The notes beneath the pieces were generated by a model. The model worked only from the letters and a program-made list of their open reading frames with translations. It was not told the DNA's origin and made no database searches. A stretch of 64,000 bases of DNA, from NCBI GenBank assembly GCA_937952975.1, contig CALFXX010000155.1:1-64000 (forward strand). Direction: 5' to 3'. Every line of letters starts with the position of its first letter. Position 1 is the first letter of the stretch. This stretch comes from an uncultured Alcaligenaceae bacterium. GTDB taxonomy: Bacteria > Pseudomonadota > Gammaproteobacteria > Burkholderiales > Burkholderiaceae_B. The translations under genes and the position numbers were made by a program. Below are positions 1 to 8,166 of the stretch, one piece after another.

Positions 1-21
1 ACTATAGGGAACACTAGGTTT

Positions 22-264
22 TCACCAACCCCACCGCCGTCCGCTCCGCCATGTAGCAAAATCAAAGTCTCCCATATCGTATTCCATAAAACTCACAAGC
101 CACACGTCGTCTTCGACCTGACGTAGGCCTACGTCTTGCCCCGCAAAGACCGTACTAAAGTGAATCTTTTTACCGTCAATACAGATTCGTCCGGAGTTCG
201 TGATGGTCACAGTCTTATCGTGGAACGGGTAGGCAATATCCGGCAATCCTCCATACTTTCTGGC
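22..264 (-). pseudogene. C-terminal remnant of an IS transposase (integrase-core type)
   Basis: The minus strand encodes about 80 residues that read like the C-terminal tail of IS481/IS3-like integrase-core transposases: YPFHDKTVTIT, GRICIDGKKIHFSTVFAGQ and WLVSFMEYDMGDFD follow the usual order of that tail. A stop codon (TAA, 265-267) lies immediately upstream in frame, so the catalytic DDE core is absent, and the last residues drift out of the family pattern, as after a frameshift. It is a dead fragment marking a past insertion at the left of the window. Family recognition comes from remembered motif patterns; the exact IS family is not certain. Confidence 0.7.
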
Positions 265-369
265 TTAAGGGTTTATCCTGTTCACAAATTGCGGTCAAAA
301 CAACTATTCTTTTTGTACTACGAGCTGCGTTTGTTGAAACACCCATTCAGCGAAATCTTGGAGGCCGAC

Positions 370-822
370 ATGTATAAAAATATTTTGCTCGCCTACGACG
401 GATCTGAACTTGATCTGCAAGCACTTATTGGATGCCATGATCTAAAAAATTGGCCATCTGCACAAGTTACATTGCTGACGGTGCTACCAAATTTTTATAC
501 GTCTATAGGAATGGAAGGTGTTTTTGTGGGCGATGACGGCGCACATAATCACCAAGTACAAACTGATATTTTAAATCGTGGTGTACGTTCGCTTCAGGCA
601 AATGGGTATCATGCCCAGGGCGTCGCTCTGACTGGCGATCCGGCGATAAAAATCGCTGAGTATGCCAAGCAAAAAAATTGTGATCTGATCGTCGTTACTC
701 ACAAACATCAAGCGAATTGGGCGGCACGCTGGTGGGGGAGCTTTAAATCTAAAGCCTTAATCGAAATTGCTCACTGCAGCGTTTTAATTGTCATTTTGAA
801 CGAATCACTCACCAGCGATTGA
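370..822 (+). CDS. Universal stress protein (UspA family)
   Basis: This 150-residue protein has the single-domain UspA layout. It opens with MYKNILLAYDGSE (beta-1 and the DGS nucleotide-contact loop), has a middle segment GDPAIKIAEYAKQKNCDLIVVTHKH, and ends with a short beta strand (HCSVLIVI). The usual ATP-binding G-2x-G-9x-G(S/T) motif is poor, so ATP binding is doubtful. The start at 370 is preceded by a clear GGAGG Shine-Dalgarno (360-364); the open frame extends further upstream but that part looks non-coding. USPs act in the cytoplasm during stress or growth arrest. It stands alone, about 420 bases before a TRAP receptor gene, and is clearly different in sequence from the second USP at 10154-10621. 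Confidence 0.85.
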   Translation: MYKNILLAYDGSELDLQALIGCHDLKNWPSAQVTLLTVLPNFYTSIGMEGVFVGDDGAHNHQVQTDILNRGVRSLQANGYHAQGVALTGDPAIKIAEYAKQKNCDLIVVTHKHQANWAARWWGSFKSKALIEIAHCSVLIVILNESLTSD

Positions 823-1240
823 CAGTCAAACTGTTCAATTTTGAGCGCTCTAAAACCTCAAAGCCCTATGCCGCATACTGCGATACCTTAGATGAGAAAA
901 TTAAAACATGCTCTCCATTCCAATGAGCTCAGTGACCTCTAGTAAGGTCTCAAAGATATGGTGCCCAAGCTACCTCAGTCGATATGGTTTCGCTACCCAA
1001 AGCTACGACATGCGGCAAATTCATTTCGACACTTTTAAGATATGGCGTTGCGTGTTTTTACACAATTTGATAAAAAAAACTATTTAAATTCGGGTAATCC
1101 CGACGATTTTTCTGTATCCATCCAATTCGTGTCGCCTCATAATAGGGGTACCTGCAGTACTAGTGTCTGTGGGCCGCATTGGTTATTCCATCGTCTTTCA
1201 AAAATCCTCAGCATTAAAACCCTTTAATTCGGAGAAACAC
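823..1240. other. Non-coding gap between the stress protein and TRAP receptor genes
   Basis: No convincing gene is visible in these 418 bases. A short hairpin (TCGGG, loop TAAT, CCCGA at 1090-1103) is followed by a short T run, but the stem is only 5 bp, so it is at best a weak terminator or leader structure. The stretch is AT-rich and presumably carries the promoter of the TRAP receptor gene; I could not pick a confident -35/-10 pair. Confidence 0.4.
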
Positions 1241-2323
1241 ATGGATCGTCGTTCTGCTATCAAACGCGCGGGATTGGCTGGCGTCATTGCGTCTATGAGT
1301 GCACCTGCTATCGTTCATGCCCAAGCGAACGTGCGTTGGCGCCTAGCCTCGAGTTTTCCAAAATCGCTTGATACTCTATACGGAGTCTCTGAAATATTTG
1401 CCAAACACGTCAGCAATATGACGGGTGGAAAATTTGTAATTTCATGTCATGCAGCGGGCGAATTGGTGCCGGCCTTTGGTGTCGTGGACGCGATTCAAAA
1501 TGAGACTATTGAATGCGCAAGTACCGCAGCCTATTATTTTTTCGGTAAAGATGACACCTTTGCAATTGCTTGTGCCATACCCTTCGGAATGAATACACGC
1601 CAAATTAATTCTTGGATGTACGAGGGTAATGGGTTGAAATTGACTCGCGAATTTTATGCGGGCTACAGCATTGTTAATTTTCCTATGGGTAACACAGGCG
1701 CTCAAATGGGCGGATGGTTTCGTAAAGAAATTAAATCAGTCGCTGACTTTAAAGGCACAAAATTTCGTGTGGGAGGCTTTGCCGGAAAAGTGATTGAGCG
1801 CATCGGCGGCGTTCCGCAGAATATTCCAGGCGGTGAAATTTACCAGGCCCTAGAAAAAGGTACGATTGATGCGGCAGAATGGGTTGGTCCCTATGACGAC
1901 GAAAAACTTGGATTTCAAAAAGTTGCGCCGTTTTATGCCTACCCTGGTTGGTGGGAAGGCGGTCCTTTAATTGATTTGTTTGTGAATCAAAAGGCCTACA
2001 ACGCACTGTCGCCTGAATATAAAGAGATCGTTGCGTCTGCTGCTAGTAGGGCGCAGCACGAGATGCTAGCAAAATACGATGCTGCGAATCCGGCCGCTTT
2101 GAAGCGCTTGGTCGCTGGCGGAGCAAAATTATTCAGATTCCCAAAAGATTTCATGGATCTCGCCTTCAAAGAATCGATGGCTTTATATAATGAATTATCA
2201 AACAAGAATCCGGCATGGAAAAAAATATACGCTGACTATTCTGAGTTTCGACGTAACGGAAATCTTTGGTTCCGCTTTGCGGAAGCTGCGTATGATGATT
2301 ATATGCAAGCGGCAAAGCTTTAG
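1241..2323 (+). CDS. TRAP transporter solute-binding protein, DctP family (TakP-like)
   Basis: This 360-residue periplasmic receptor would deliver an organic acid to a TRAP permease. The N-terminus MDRRSAIKRAGLAG followed by a hydrophobic stretch and an AHAQA-type cleavage region resembles a Tat or Sec signal. The middle contains GGEIYQALEKGTIDAAEWVG and PYDDEKLGF, which resemble the ligand-pocket region of TakP-type 2-oxo acid/monocarboxylate TRAP receptors. The start at 1241 has GGAG at 1231; an upstream in-frame extension is not needed. The likely partner permease genes (DctM/DctQ, 2477-4470) converge on it from the opposite strand, so the three genes are not one transcript. The substrate is inferred only by family. 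Confidence 0.9.
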   Translation: MDRRSAIKRAGLAGVIASMSAPAIVHAQANVRWRLASSFPKSLDTLYGVSEIFAKHVSNMTGGKFVISCHAAGELVPAFGVVDAIQNETIECASTAAYYFFGKDDTFAIACAIPFGMNTRQINSWMYEGNGLKLTREFYAGYSIVNFPMGNTGAQMGGWFRKEIKSVADFKGTKFRVGGFAGKVIERIGGVPQNIPGGEIYQALEKGTIDAAEWVGPYDDEKLGFQKVAPFYAYPGWWEGGPLIDLFVNQKAYNALSPEYKEIVASAASRAQHEMLAKYDAANPAALKRLVAGGAKLFRFPKDFMDLAFKESMALYNELSNKNPAWKKIYADYSEFRRNGNLWFRFAEAAYDDYMQAAKL

Positions 2324-2400
2324 TCGTATCGCTGTCTTGGGCCGGTACGCTGGCTTTAGAAGATCTAGCCAGTAACGCCGTTCGCGACACTGTAGTTCTA

Positions 2401-2480
2401 AAAACCCACCGAAGCGATCTACCTCATCCCGAGGTTGAAGCCGTAGGAATCCCCGTTCTTTAGGACGGGGAGGATGTCAA
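2401..2480 (+). mobile_element. Orphan right end of an IS200/IS605-family element (omega-RNA-like scaffold)
   Basis: The segment has the layout of the 3' end of IS200/IS605 (tnpB-carrying) elements: a GAGGTTGAAGCCGTAGGAAT stretch, then a GC hairpin (CCCCGTTC 2451-2458, loop TTTA, GGACGGGG 2463-2470) and the terminal AGGATGTCAA. In complete elements this region encodes the omega-RNA scaffold that guides TnpB. No tnpA or tnpB lies nearby, so it is a remnant or a tiny non-autonomous copy. A 6-bp inverted repeat (2350-2355/2367-2372) just upstream could be part of it. The hairpin sits between two convergent genes and may also terminate transcription. The last bases GTCAA provide the stop codon of the minus-strand DctM gene. 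Confidence 0.65.
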
Positions 2481-3934
2481 TCCATCGTTGCAGCAGGCTT
2501 TTCGCTGTGATCTCTGCTCAACTGATCAATCTGCTGCTCGGCTTGCTTGAGATCCAATATCACCTCTTTATCTAAGAACACAGTCACCGTCTGTGGGACG
2601 AAGATCACAATCACGACCAAGACAAGTTGCATAATGACCCAAGGAATCGCACCCAAGTAGATGTCCGTTGATTCAACTTTACGAGGCAAGGCTTTATTTT
2701 TGAACAGCGTATCCGCAATCCCGCGTAGATAGAAAAGCGCAAAACCAAAAGGCGGATGCATGAAGCTCGTTTGCATATTGACGCAAAGAAGAACCCCGAA
2801 CCAGATCCCGTTGATGTCAAGTTTTGCTGCGACAGGCCCCAACAGCGGTAGGATAATGAAGGCGATTTCAAAAAAATCTAAAAAGAAGGCTAAAAAGAAT
2901 ATAAAGATGTTGACGACCAATAGAAAGCCGATCTGCCCGCCCGGCAAGTTAGACAACAGATGCTCAATCCACTTAGCCCCATCGACGCCCTGAAAAACCA
3001 AAGAAAATACCCGCGAACCAATCAAAATAAACACCACCATCGCGGTCAAACGCATGGTTCCCAGTACCGATTCTCTCATCAAACCCCAAGTAAGCCTTTT
3101 GTGAAAAGCAGCCAAAATTAGAGAGCCAACAGCACCCATTGCGCCAGCCTCGGTAGGCGTTGCAATTGCCGTATTCAGGCCAGGCAGTCCACCCATGCTT
3201 CCTAGCACGGTCAAAATCAAAATCGCCGACGGAATAATTCCGCGCAGACACTTTCCCCATAGGGCCCCACCGTGAAGCGTGCGCGCCTCTTTAGGTAATC
3301 CTGGTACGTGGTCTGGCTTGAAGCGCGAAAGAATGAAAGTATAGATTGCGAAAAGGAGTACTTGCAGGACAGAGGGACCCCACGCTCCCTTATACATGTC
3401 GCCCACCGACTGACCCAGTTGATCGGCCAAAACAACTAACACGAGCGATGGTGGCACCAATTGTGTGATAGTCCCAGAAGCCGCCAAAACACCTGTGGCG
3501 TAACGCATGTTGTAGCCCCAGCGCATCATGACGGGCAACGAAATCATTGCCATGGCAATCACTTGACCTGCTACGGTTCCGGTGATTGCACCCAAAATAA
3601 AACCAACAATAATGACAGAATATCCTAAGCCACCACGTACTGGTCCAAAGAGCTGCCCCATCGAATCGAGCATGTCTTCAGCCAAGCCGCATTTCTCTAA
3701 AACCGCACCCATCAACGTAAAAAAAGGAATCGCCAACAAAAGGTCATTAGACAGAATTCCAAAGACGTTTAAAGGCAAGGCCGACATAAAAGAGACTGGA
3801 AACCACTGCATGTAAACAGCAAAGAAACCACAAGCTAAGCCAAGCGCCGAGAGCGAAAACGCAACCGGAAAACCTATGATCAATGTCACGATTAGCCCTC
3901 CAAACATCAGAGGCGCGAAATTTTCTATTGTCAT
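2477..3934 (-). CDS. TRAP transporter large permease subunit, DctM family
   Basis: This 485-residue membrane protein has a dozen or so hydrophobic segments and the features of the TRAP large subunit: an N-terminal GFPVAFSLSALGL segment, LLAIPFFTLMGAVLEKCGLAEDML, and GAITGTVAGQVIAMAMISLPVM. It forms the Na+-coupled transport channel in the inner membrane. It overlaps the upstream DctQ gene by 4 bases (3931-3934), so the two are translationally coupled. The C-terminus extends past the last membrane segment into a polar tail, and its TGA stop lies inside the terminal bases of the IS605-like end, so the natural C-terminus may have been altered. It probably works with the DctP at 1241-2323. Confidence 0.9.
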   Translation of the reverse strand: MTIENFAPLMFGGLIVTLIIGFPVAFSLSALGLACGFFAVYMQWFPVSFMSALPLNVFGILSNDLLLAIPFFTLMGAVLEKCGLAEDMLDSMGQLFGPVRGGLGYSVIIVGFILGAITGTVAGQVIAMAMISLPVMMRWGYNMRYATGVLAASGTITQLVPPSLVLVVLADQLGQSVGDMYKGAWGPSVLQVLLFAIYTFILSRFKPDHVPGLPKEARTLHGGALWGKCLRGIIPSAILILTVLGSMGGLPGLNTAIATPTEAGAMGAVGSLILAAFHKRLTWGLMRESVLGTMRLTAMVVFILIGSRVFSLVFQGVDGAKWIEHLLSNLPGGQIGFLLVVNIFIFFLAFFLDFFEIAFIILPLLGPVAAKLDINGIWFGVLLCVNMQTSFMHPPFGFALFYLRGIADTLFKNKALPRKVESTDIYLGAIPWVIMQLVLVVIVIFVPQTVTVFLDKEVILDLKQAEQQIDQLSRDHSEKPAATMD

Positions 3935-4470
3935 TGCAGTGGCCTTTCGTAGTGAAACTCACCATCGTATTGATGAGTCAACCAAGCGACTCGTTTGATA
4001 ATTTCAGAAAATCCCTGAAGCAGTACCAGAGAAAATCCAAGCGGCAAGGTCAACATCGCTGGCCATCGAATTAGGCCTCCGGCGTTACTTGACATTTCGT
4101 GACTTAAAAACATTTTCCAAAATAGTGGCGTCGAGTAATAAATCATCGCGACCATCACAGGTAGTAAAAATAGCAACAATCCAAATAAGTCAATGAGTGC
4201 CTGAGTACGACCGGAATAGCGACCGTATAACACGTCAACGCGAACGTGCTCATTGACCCTTAGTACCTGCGCCGCACCGAGCATCACACAACCAGCAAAG
4301 AGATACCACTGAACTTCCAAAAAGGCGTTTGAGCTGTAGTCAGCCGCGTATCTCACAATCGCATTACTTGCGCTGATCAAGCAAGCAGCCAAAACAGCCC
4401 ATTGCGCGAAGATCGCAAAAAAATCGGTTATCCGATCGATTGCCTGCGAAAAAGCAAGAAGAGCCCTCAT
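3931..4470 (-). CDS. TRAP transporter small permease subunit, DctQ family
   Basis: This 179-residue protein has four predicted membrane helices, the size and topology of DctQ. Family-like elements are the N-terminal region FFAIFAQWAVLAACLISASNAIVRY, the FLEVQWYLFAGCVMLGAAQVLRVNEHVRVDVLYGR motif region (shown here in part: ...NEHVRVDVLYGR) and a third helix at DLFGLLLFLLPVMVAMI. It is the first gene of the minus-strand QM pair. The 275 bases upstream (4471-4745) are shared with the divergent methionine synthase gene and must hold both promoters; I see no clear operator there. Confidence 0.88.
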   Translation of the reverse strand: MRALLAFSQAIDRITDFFAIFAQWAVLAACLISASNAIVRYAADYSSNAFLEVQWYLFAGCVMLGAAQVLRVNEHVRVDVLYGRYSGRTQALIDLFGLLLFLLPVMVAMIYYSTPLFWKMFLSHEMSSNAGGLIRWPAMLTLPLGFSLVLLQGFSEIIKRVAWLTHQYDGEFHYERPLQ

Positions 4471-4745
4471 TGGTGCATCCTTATGTTTGGACGGATCCAG
4501 TGTTGAAAATCACGAATAGTCCCAAAGTGACAAATGCCTGTCTTAGTCAGTCTCGAATGATTGTCGTATTTATTTAGAATTTAATACGATAGTGTTCTAA
4601 GGTTTCGGCAAAAAATCAACTAGATACAACCCTATATGCACAAAACTTGGGAACAGTCCGCTATTTGCGGCACAAACATCGTGTTCTAATCCTGATATAG
4701 GTCCTGTTTTCACTATTTTTTTGGGCGAATATCAAAGGATTAGCC

Positions 4746-5777
4746 ATGAGTCAGAGAATTAAAACTGCGATCGCAGGCAGTCTCCCTAAACCAGCATGGC
4801 TAGCCGAGCCTGAAAAGCTTTGGGCTCCCTGGCATTTATCTGGCGTGCAGCTCGAGCAAGCTAAACACGATGCGATGCGCCTTGCAGTTGATGATCAATT
4901 GCGTGCTGGCATCACCGTAATCGGTGATGGCGAGCAAACTCGACAACACTTTGTGACGACATTCATTGAGAGCCTTTCAGGCGTTGACTTTGTCAATCGC
5001 AAAACGGTTCGAATTCGTAATCGCTACGATGCCGCCGTACCGGTTGTCGTTGATGCCGTGACACGAAAAAAATCTGTTTTTGTTGAAGATGCAAAAAAAT
5101 TACGTGCGTTAACCAAAGGCTTGATCAAGTTTACATTGCCTGGCCCGATGACCATGGTTGATACCTTGTACGACGACTACTATAAGAGCCGTGCAAAACT
5201 TGCATGGGCGTTCGCTGAAATCTTAAATCAAGAGGCAAAAGAGCTCGCCTCAGTTGGCGTGGATATCATTCAGTTTGATGAACCCGCTTTTAATGTCTTT
5301 TTTGATGAGGTCAAAGATTGGGGGGTCAAGACCCTTGAGCATGCAGCCAAGGATTTAGGATGCAAAAGCGCAGTCCATATTTGCTATGGCTATGGCATCG
5401 AGGCAAACATAAAATGGAAAAACGGGCTAGGCGAAGAATGGCGTCAATACGAACAAGTTTTTCCACTGCTTGCGAAAAGCTCAATTGATCAGGTCAGCCT
5501 TGAATGCATTAATTCACGGGTACCAATGGAATTGATCGCGTTGCTCAAAGGCAAAGATGTTTTGGTGGGCGCAATCGACGTGGCGAACAACCAAATAGAA
5601 ACGCCCGAACAAGTCGCGAATGTTTTACGGCAGGCTGCAAAATATGCTGATGTCAAACATATATACGGTTGTACCAACTGCGGCATGGTTCCTTTGGCGC
5701 GTGAAGTTGCTTTAGCTAAATTGCACGCATTAGCAGCGGGCGCCGATTTATTTAGTCAAGAAATAGGGCTCAAATAA
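4746..5777 (+). CDS. mesD: Folate-independent, cobalamin-independent methionine synthase (MesD-like, MetE C-terminal family)
   Basis: The 343 residues match only the catalytic C-terminal half of MetE, so this is a short core enzyme. The zinc ligands of MetE can be aligned: His211 and Cys213 (AVHICYGYG), Glu253 (SLECINS) and Cys312 (GCTNCGM). An FDEPAFN motif at 177-183 and an N-terminal GSLPKP also fit. Short enzymes of this type were described as MesA-MesD, which methylate homocysteine without methyl-folate; the sequence (for example DGEQTRQHFVTTFIE) most resembles the MesD group as I remember it. MesD needs the partner MesX, which is not visible in this window. The start at 4746 follows AAGGA. 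No riboswitch is apparent upstream. Confidence 0.75.
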   Translation: MSQRIKTAIAGSLPKPAWLAEPEKLWAPWHLSGVQLEQAKHDAMRLAVDDQLRAGITVIGDGEQTRQHFVTTFIESLSGVDFVNRKTVRIRNRYDAAVPVVVDAVTRKKSVFVEDAKKLRALTKGLIKFTLPGPMTMVDTLYDDYYKSRAKLAWAFAEILNQEAKELASVGVDIIQFDEPAFNVFFDEVKDWGVKTLEHAAKDLGCKSAVHICYGYGIEANIKWKNGLGEEWRQYEQVFPLLAKSSIDQVSLECINSRVPMELIALLKGKDVLVGAIDVANNQIETPEQVANVLRQAAKYADVKHIYGCTNCGMVPLAREVALAKLHALAAGADLFSQEIGLK

Positions 5778-5943
5778 AGTTTAATCTCCTAATGGCAAAA
5801 AAAATTAATCAATCACCATGATGCAGTGAATCTATGCAAATTGGGTTTACGGTGGCTTGTTAGCGGGCATGCTGTTGTCGATAACAACACACGACATGTA
5901 GTCTGACACAAGGGGTTTTAAGCGAACACAAATTTCTATTGAT

Positions 5944-7656
5944 TTACCAAACTTGCTTTTTTCCATCAATCCAAGTTTCATTCACTTTGATCTTAGCAAT
6001 GTCTTCGGGTTTGGCAGTGCGTGGATTTGTAGCCAATATCACTAGGTCAGCCCGCTTACCAACCTCTAAGCTACCAATCTTGTCATCCGACATGATTTGA
6101 TAGGCCGCATTAATTGTTACCGCGCGGATGGCATCATCAATCGTGACACGCTCATCAGGCCCAAGCACTTTACGGGGAGGTTTTTGCCACAAGCGATCTA
6201 CGCCGATAGAAATGTAATGCAAAGGATCGACGGGAGAAATGGGCGAGTCGCTGTGGTAAGTAAAGCGTCCACCAGCCTTGAGTATTGATGCGCCCGGAGC
6301 AATTGTCTCAGCGCGTGAGCCAATAATTTGTTCGCGAAACTGCTCACCCCAAAAATCCACATGCCCAATCGTGAAGCCCGGGACCACGCCCAATTTAACC
6401 GCTTGCTTAACCTGCTCTGGATGATTCACAGTGAAATGTTCGATACGCAGGCGACGGTCTTGCGGATTAGGATTGCCAGCCAATAATTTTTCGTAGTTAT
6501 TTAACGTTTGCTGAATTGCACGATCTCCGTTGGCATGTACAGAAATTTGCCAACCTTGATCAAAGAGCGGCTTAATAAGGTTGTAAATGTCAGCATCTTT
6601 GTAATCCAAATCGCCGCGGAATGTTGTGTTTTTAGGATAAATGTATGGGCCCTCTAAAGCAGCAGTTAATCCCTGAGTTGAGCCATCTGAAACAAACTTC
6701 ACACCAATAAAACGCAAACGATCATCGCCCTCGTTTGGCTTAATCGTATCGTAGCCCTTCGGAACTGCTGGGCCATATAAATAGGCTCTCAACCGAATGG
6801 GCCAATCTTTTGTCGCCGTTGCAGCCTTGAGCAACTTCACTTCAGCCTCTAGGCCAAGCATTGCACCTACAGTGATTTCTGTGGTTGCAGTGACACCCTT
6901 TGAGGCAAACATTTTTGCTGCCTTTTGTACCGCCCCAAGTAATTCCTCTTCTGATGGTGGAGGCATCTTTGCCAAAAATGCGGCATAGGCCGCTCCTTCT
7001 ATCAGGACTCCGGTTAATTTACCTTGTGCATTTTTTTGATAAATACCGCCATCCCCTGGATTTGGAGTGCTGTTCGTGACTCCAGCAATTTCAAAAGCCT
7101 TATTGTTGACATACGCAATATGACCAGATTGATTGAGGATGAAAATTGGTACCTCAGTCGTGACCTGATCCAAAACATCTGCAGTCAACTCGGCCATAAA
7201 CGGATTGGTGCGCGAAGGATCGACACCAAAAGCCATCAACCATTGTCCTTTAGGCAAGGTGCTCAAGTGGGCTTTTAATTTAGCGGTAAGCGTTTGAAGG
7301 GTGTCGTAGTTTGTGGTGAAGTTAGACAGGTTTAACCATAGATACTCATTGATTGCAGTCAAGATGGTATGGATGTGAGGATCAATTAGACCCGGCATCG
7401 CAGTTTGACCCTTTAGGTCAATCAGCTTGGTATTGCTGTTTTGCCATTGCTGAATCACGTCAGCTTTGGTGCCAACAGCCACGATCTTGCCATCTTGAAC
7501 GGCAAGCGCCTGAGCCTCTTCATTTTTTGGATTGACGGTAACAATCGTACCGCCATAAAAAATAATATCGGCGCCCGACGCTGGTGCAGCAACCACCGCT
7601 TGGAGGCTGCCAATTAAAAATGCCGAGGCTAACGTTAGACCTATCAAGAATTTCAT
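5944..7656 (-). CDS. Exported metal-dependent amidohydrolase (YtcJ-like)
   Basis: The protein has 570 residues. A signal peptide (about residues 1-23, ending near AVVAA) is followed by a typical composite domain strand (ADIIFYGGTIVTVNPKNEEAQALAVQDGKIVAVG) and the metal-binding HxH in MPGLIDPHIHT. Further down are SVHANGDRAI and RIEHFTVNHPEQ, which supply later metal-ligand histidines, and SDSPISPVDPL with the catalytic Asp. The C-terminus IGSLEVGKRADLVILATNP is the classic end of the amidohydrolase family. YtcJ-type enzymes hydrolyse amides or carbamates of unknown physiological substrates; here the protein is probably periplasmic. It converges with mesD (166-base gap) and stands alone. Confidence 0.88.
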   Translation of the reverse strand: MKFLIGLTLASAFLIGSLQAVVAAPASGADIIFYGGTIVTVNPKNEEAQALAVQDGKIVAVGTKADVIQQWQNSNTKLIDLKGQTAMPGLIDPHIHTILTAINEYLWLNLSNFTTNYDTLQTLTAKLKAHLSTLPKGQWLMAFGVDPSRTNPFMAELTADVLDQVTTEVPIFILNQSGHIAYVNNKAFEIAGVTNSTPNPGDGGIYQKNAQGKLTGVLIEGAAYAAFLAKMPPPSEEELLGAVQKAAKMFASKGVTATTEITVGAMLGLEAEVKLLKAATATKDWPIRLRAYLYGPAVPKGYDTIKPNEGDDRLRFIGVKFVSDGSTQGLTAALEGPYIYPKNTTFRGDLDYKDADIYNLIKPLFDQGWQISVHANGDRAIQQTLNNYEKLLAGNPNPQDRRLRIEHFTVNHPEQVKQAVKLGVVPGFTIGHVDFWGEQFREQIIGSRAETIAPGASILKAGGRFTYHSDSPISPVDPLHYISIGVDRLWQKPPRKVLGPDERVTIDDAIRAVTINAAYQIMSDDKIGSLEVGKRADLVILATNPRTAKPEDIAKIKVNETWIDGKKQVW

Positions 7657-7898
7657 ATATTTCCAGTTTTTTTAATGGTGCGCATGCAATGGTAAAAGAA
7701 TTTTGTGATTATTTAATTACTACAAACGTCAGTGAGGTTGACATTGCGGTTTTGAACAACGCCAGGGGATAAACCAGTTTACCTTTGTAACCAAGTGTAA
7801 TGCGACTATTGCGCAGGGATCATCTTATCCACTACCGTTTTCAACGCGACAGCGCCAAATTAAAATACGAGTCGATTTCGACTTATTGAGGCTACACC

Positions 7899-8102
7899 AT
7901 GGAATCAAGAATGACCGTACTAGAAACTCGCTTTGAAACGATCATCCCTACTCTTGCGACAAAAGAAGATCTCAAAACTCTCGAGGTCAATCTTCATCGC
8001 GACATTCGCTCAAACACTTGGCTGATGATCACCTGGGTCACGGCAGTGATTAGTATGGCGATGACTGGTGTGTTTTATGTCGCACGGCATGTACCCAGCT
8101 GA
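7899..8102 (+). CDS. Small coiled-coil protein with one C-terminal membrane helix
   Basis: The 67-residue product has an amphipathic, probably coiled-coil N-terminal half (residues 1-40: MESRMTVLETRFETIIPT then LATKEDLKTLEVNLHRDIR) followed by one transmembrane helix (about 42-62, WLMITWVTAVISMAMTGVFY). This pattern recurs in small membrane-tethered proteins, including DUF1640-like and XhlA-like families. The ATG at 7899 has TGAGG about 10 bases upstream. It lies between the divergent amidohydrolase gene and the convergent CapA-like gene. No function can be assigned; it is called a gene because of the organised two-part protein and the ribosome site. Confidence 0.6.
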   Translation: MESRMTVLETRFETIIPTLATKEDLKTLEVNLHRDIRSNTWLMITWVTAVISMAMTGVFYVARHVPS

Positions 8103-8166
8103 GCAACAACCACCGCACTCAAATTTTTTTGCCCACCGACTCGTCGCCTCCGCAAACATCTCACCG

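Noticed and set aside
1090..1110. Hairpin with following T run as a terminator
   Set aside because: The stem is only 5 bp, too weak to call as an intrinsic terminator.
1042..1227. Open frame of 61 codons upstream of the TRAP receptor
   Set aside because: No ribosome site, no protein-like pattern, and it lies in the receptor leader.
1163..1240. N-terminal extension of the TRAP receptor frame
   Set aside because: The ATG at 1241 has GGAG and starts a normal signal peptide; the extension has no signal features.
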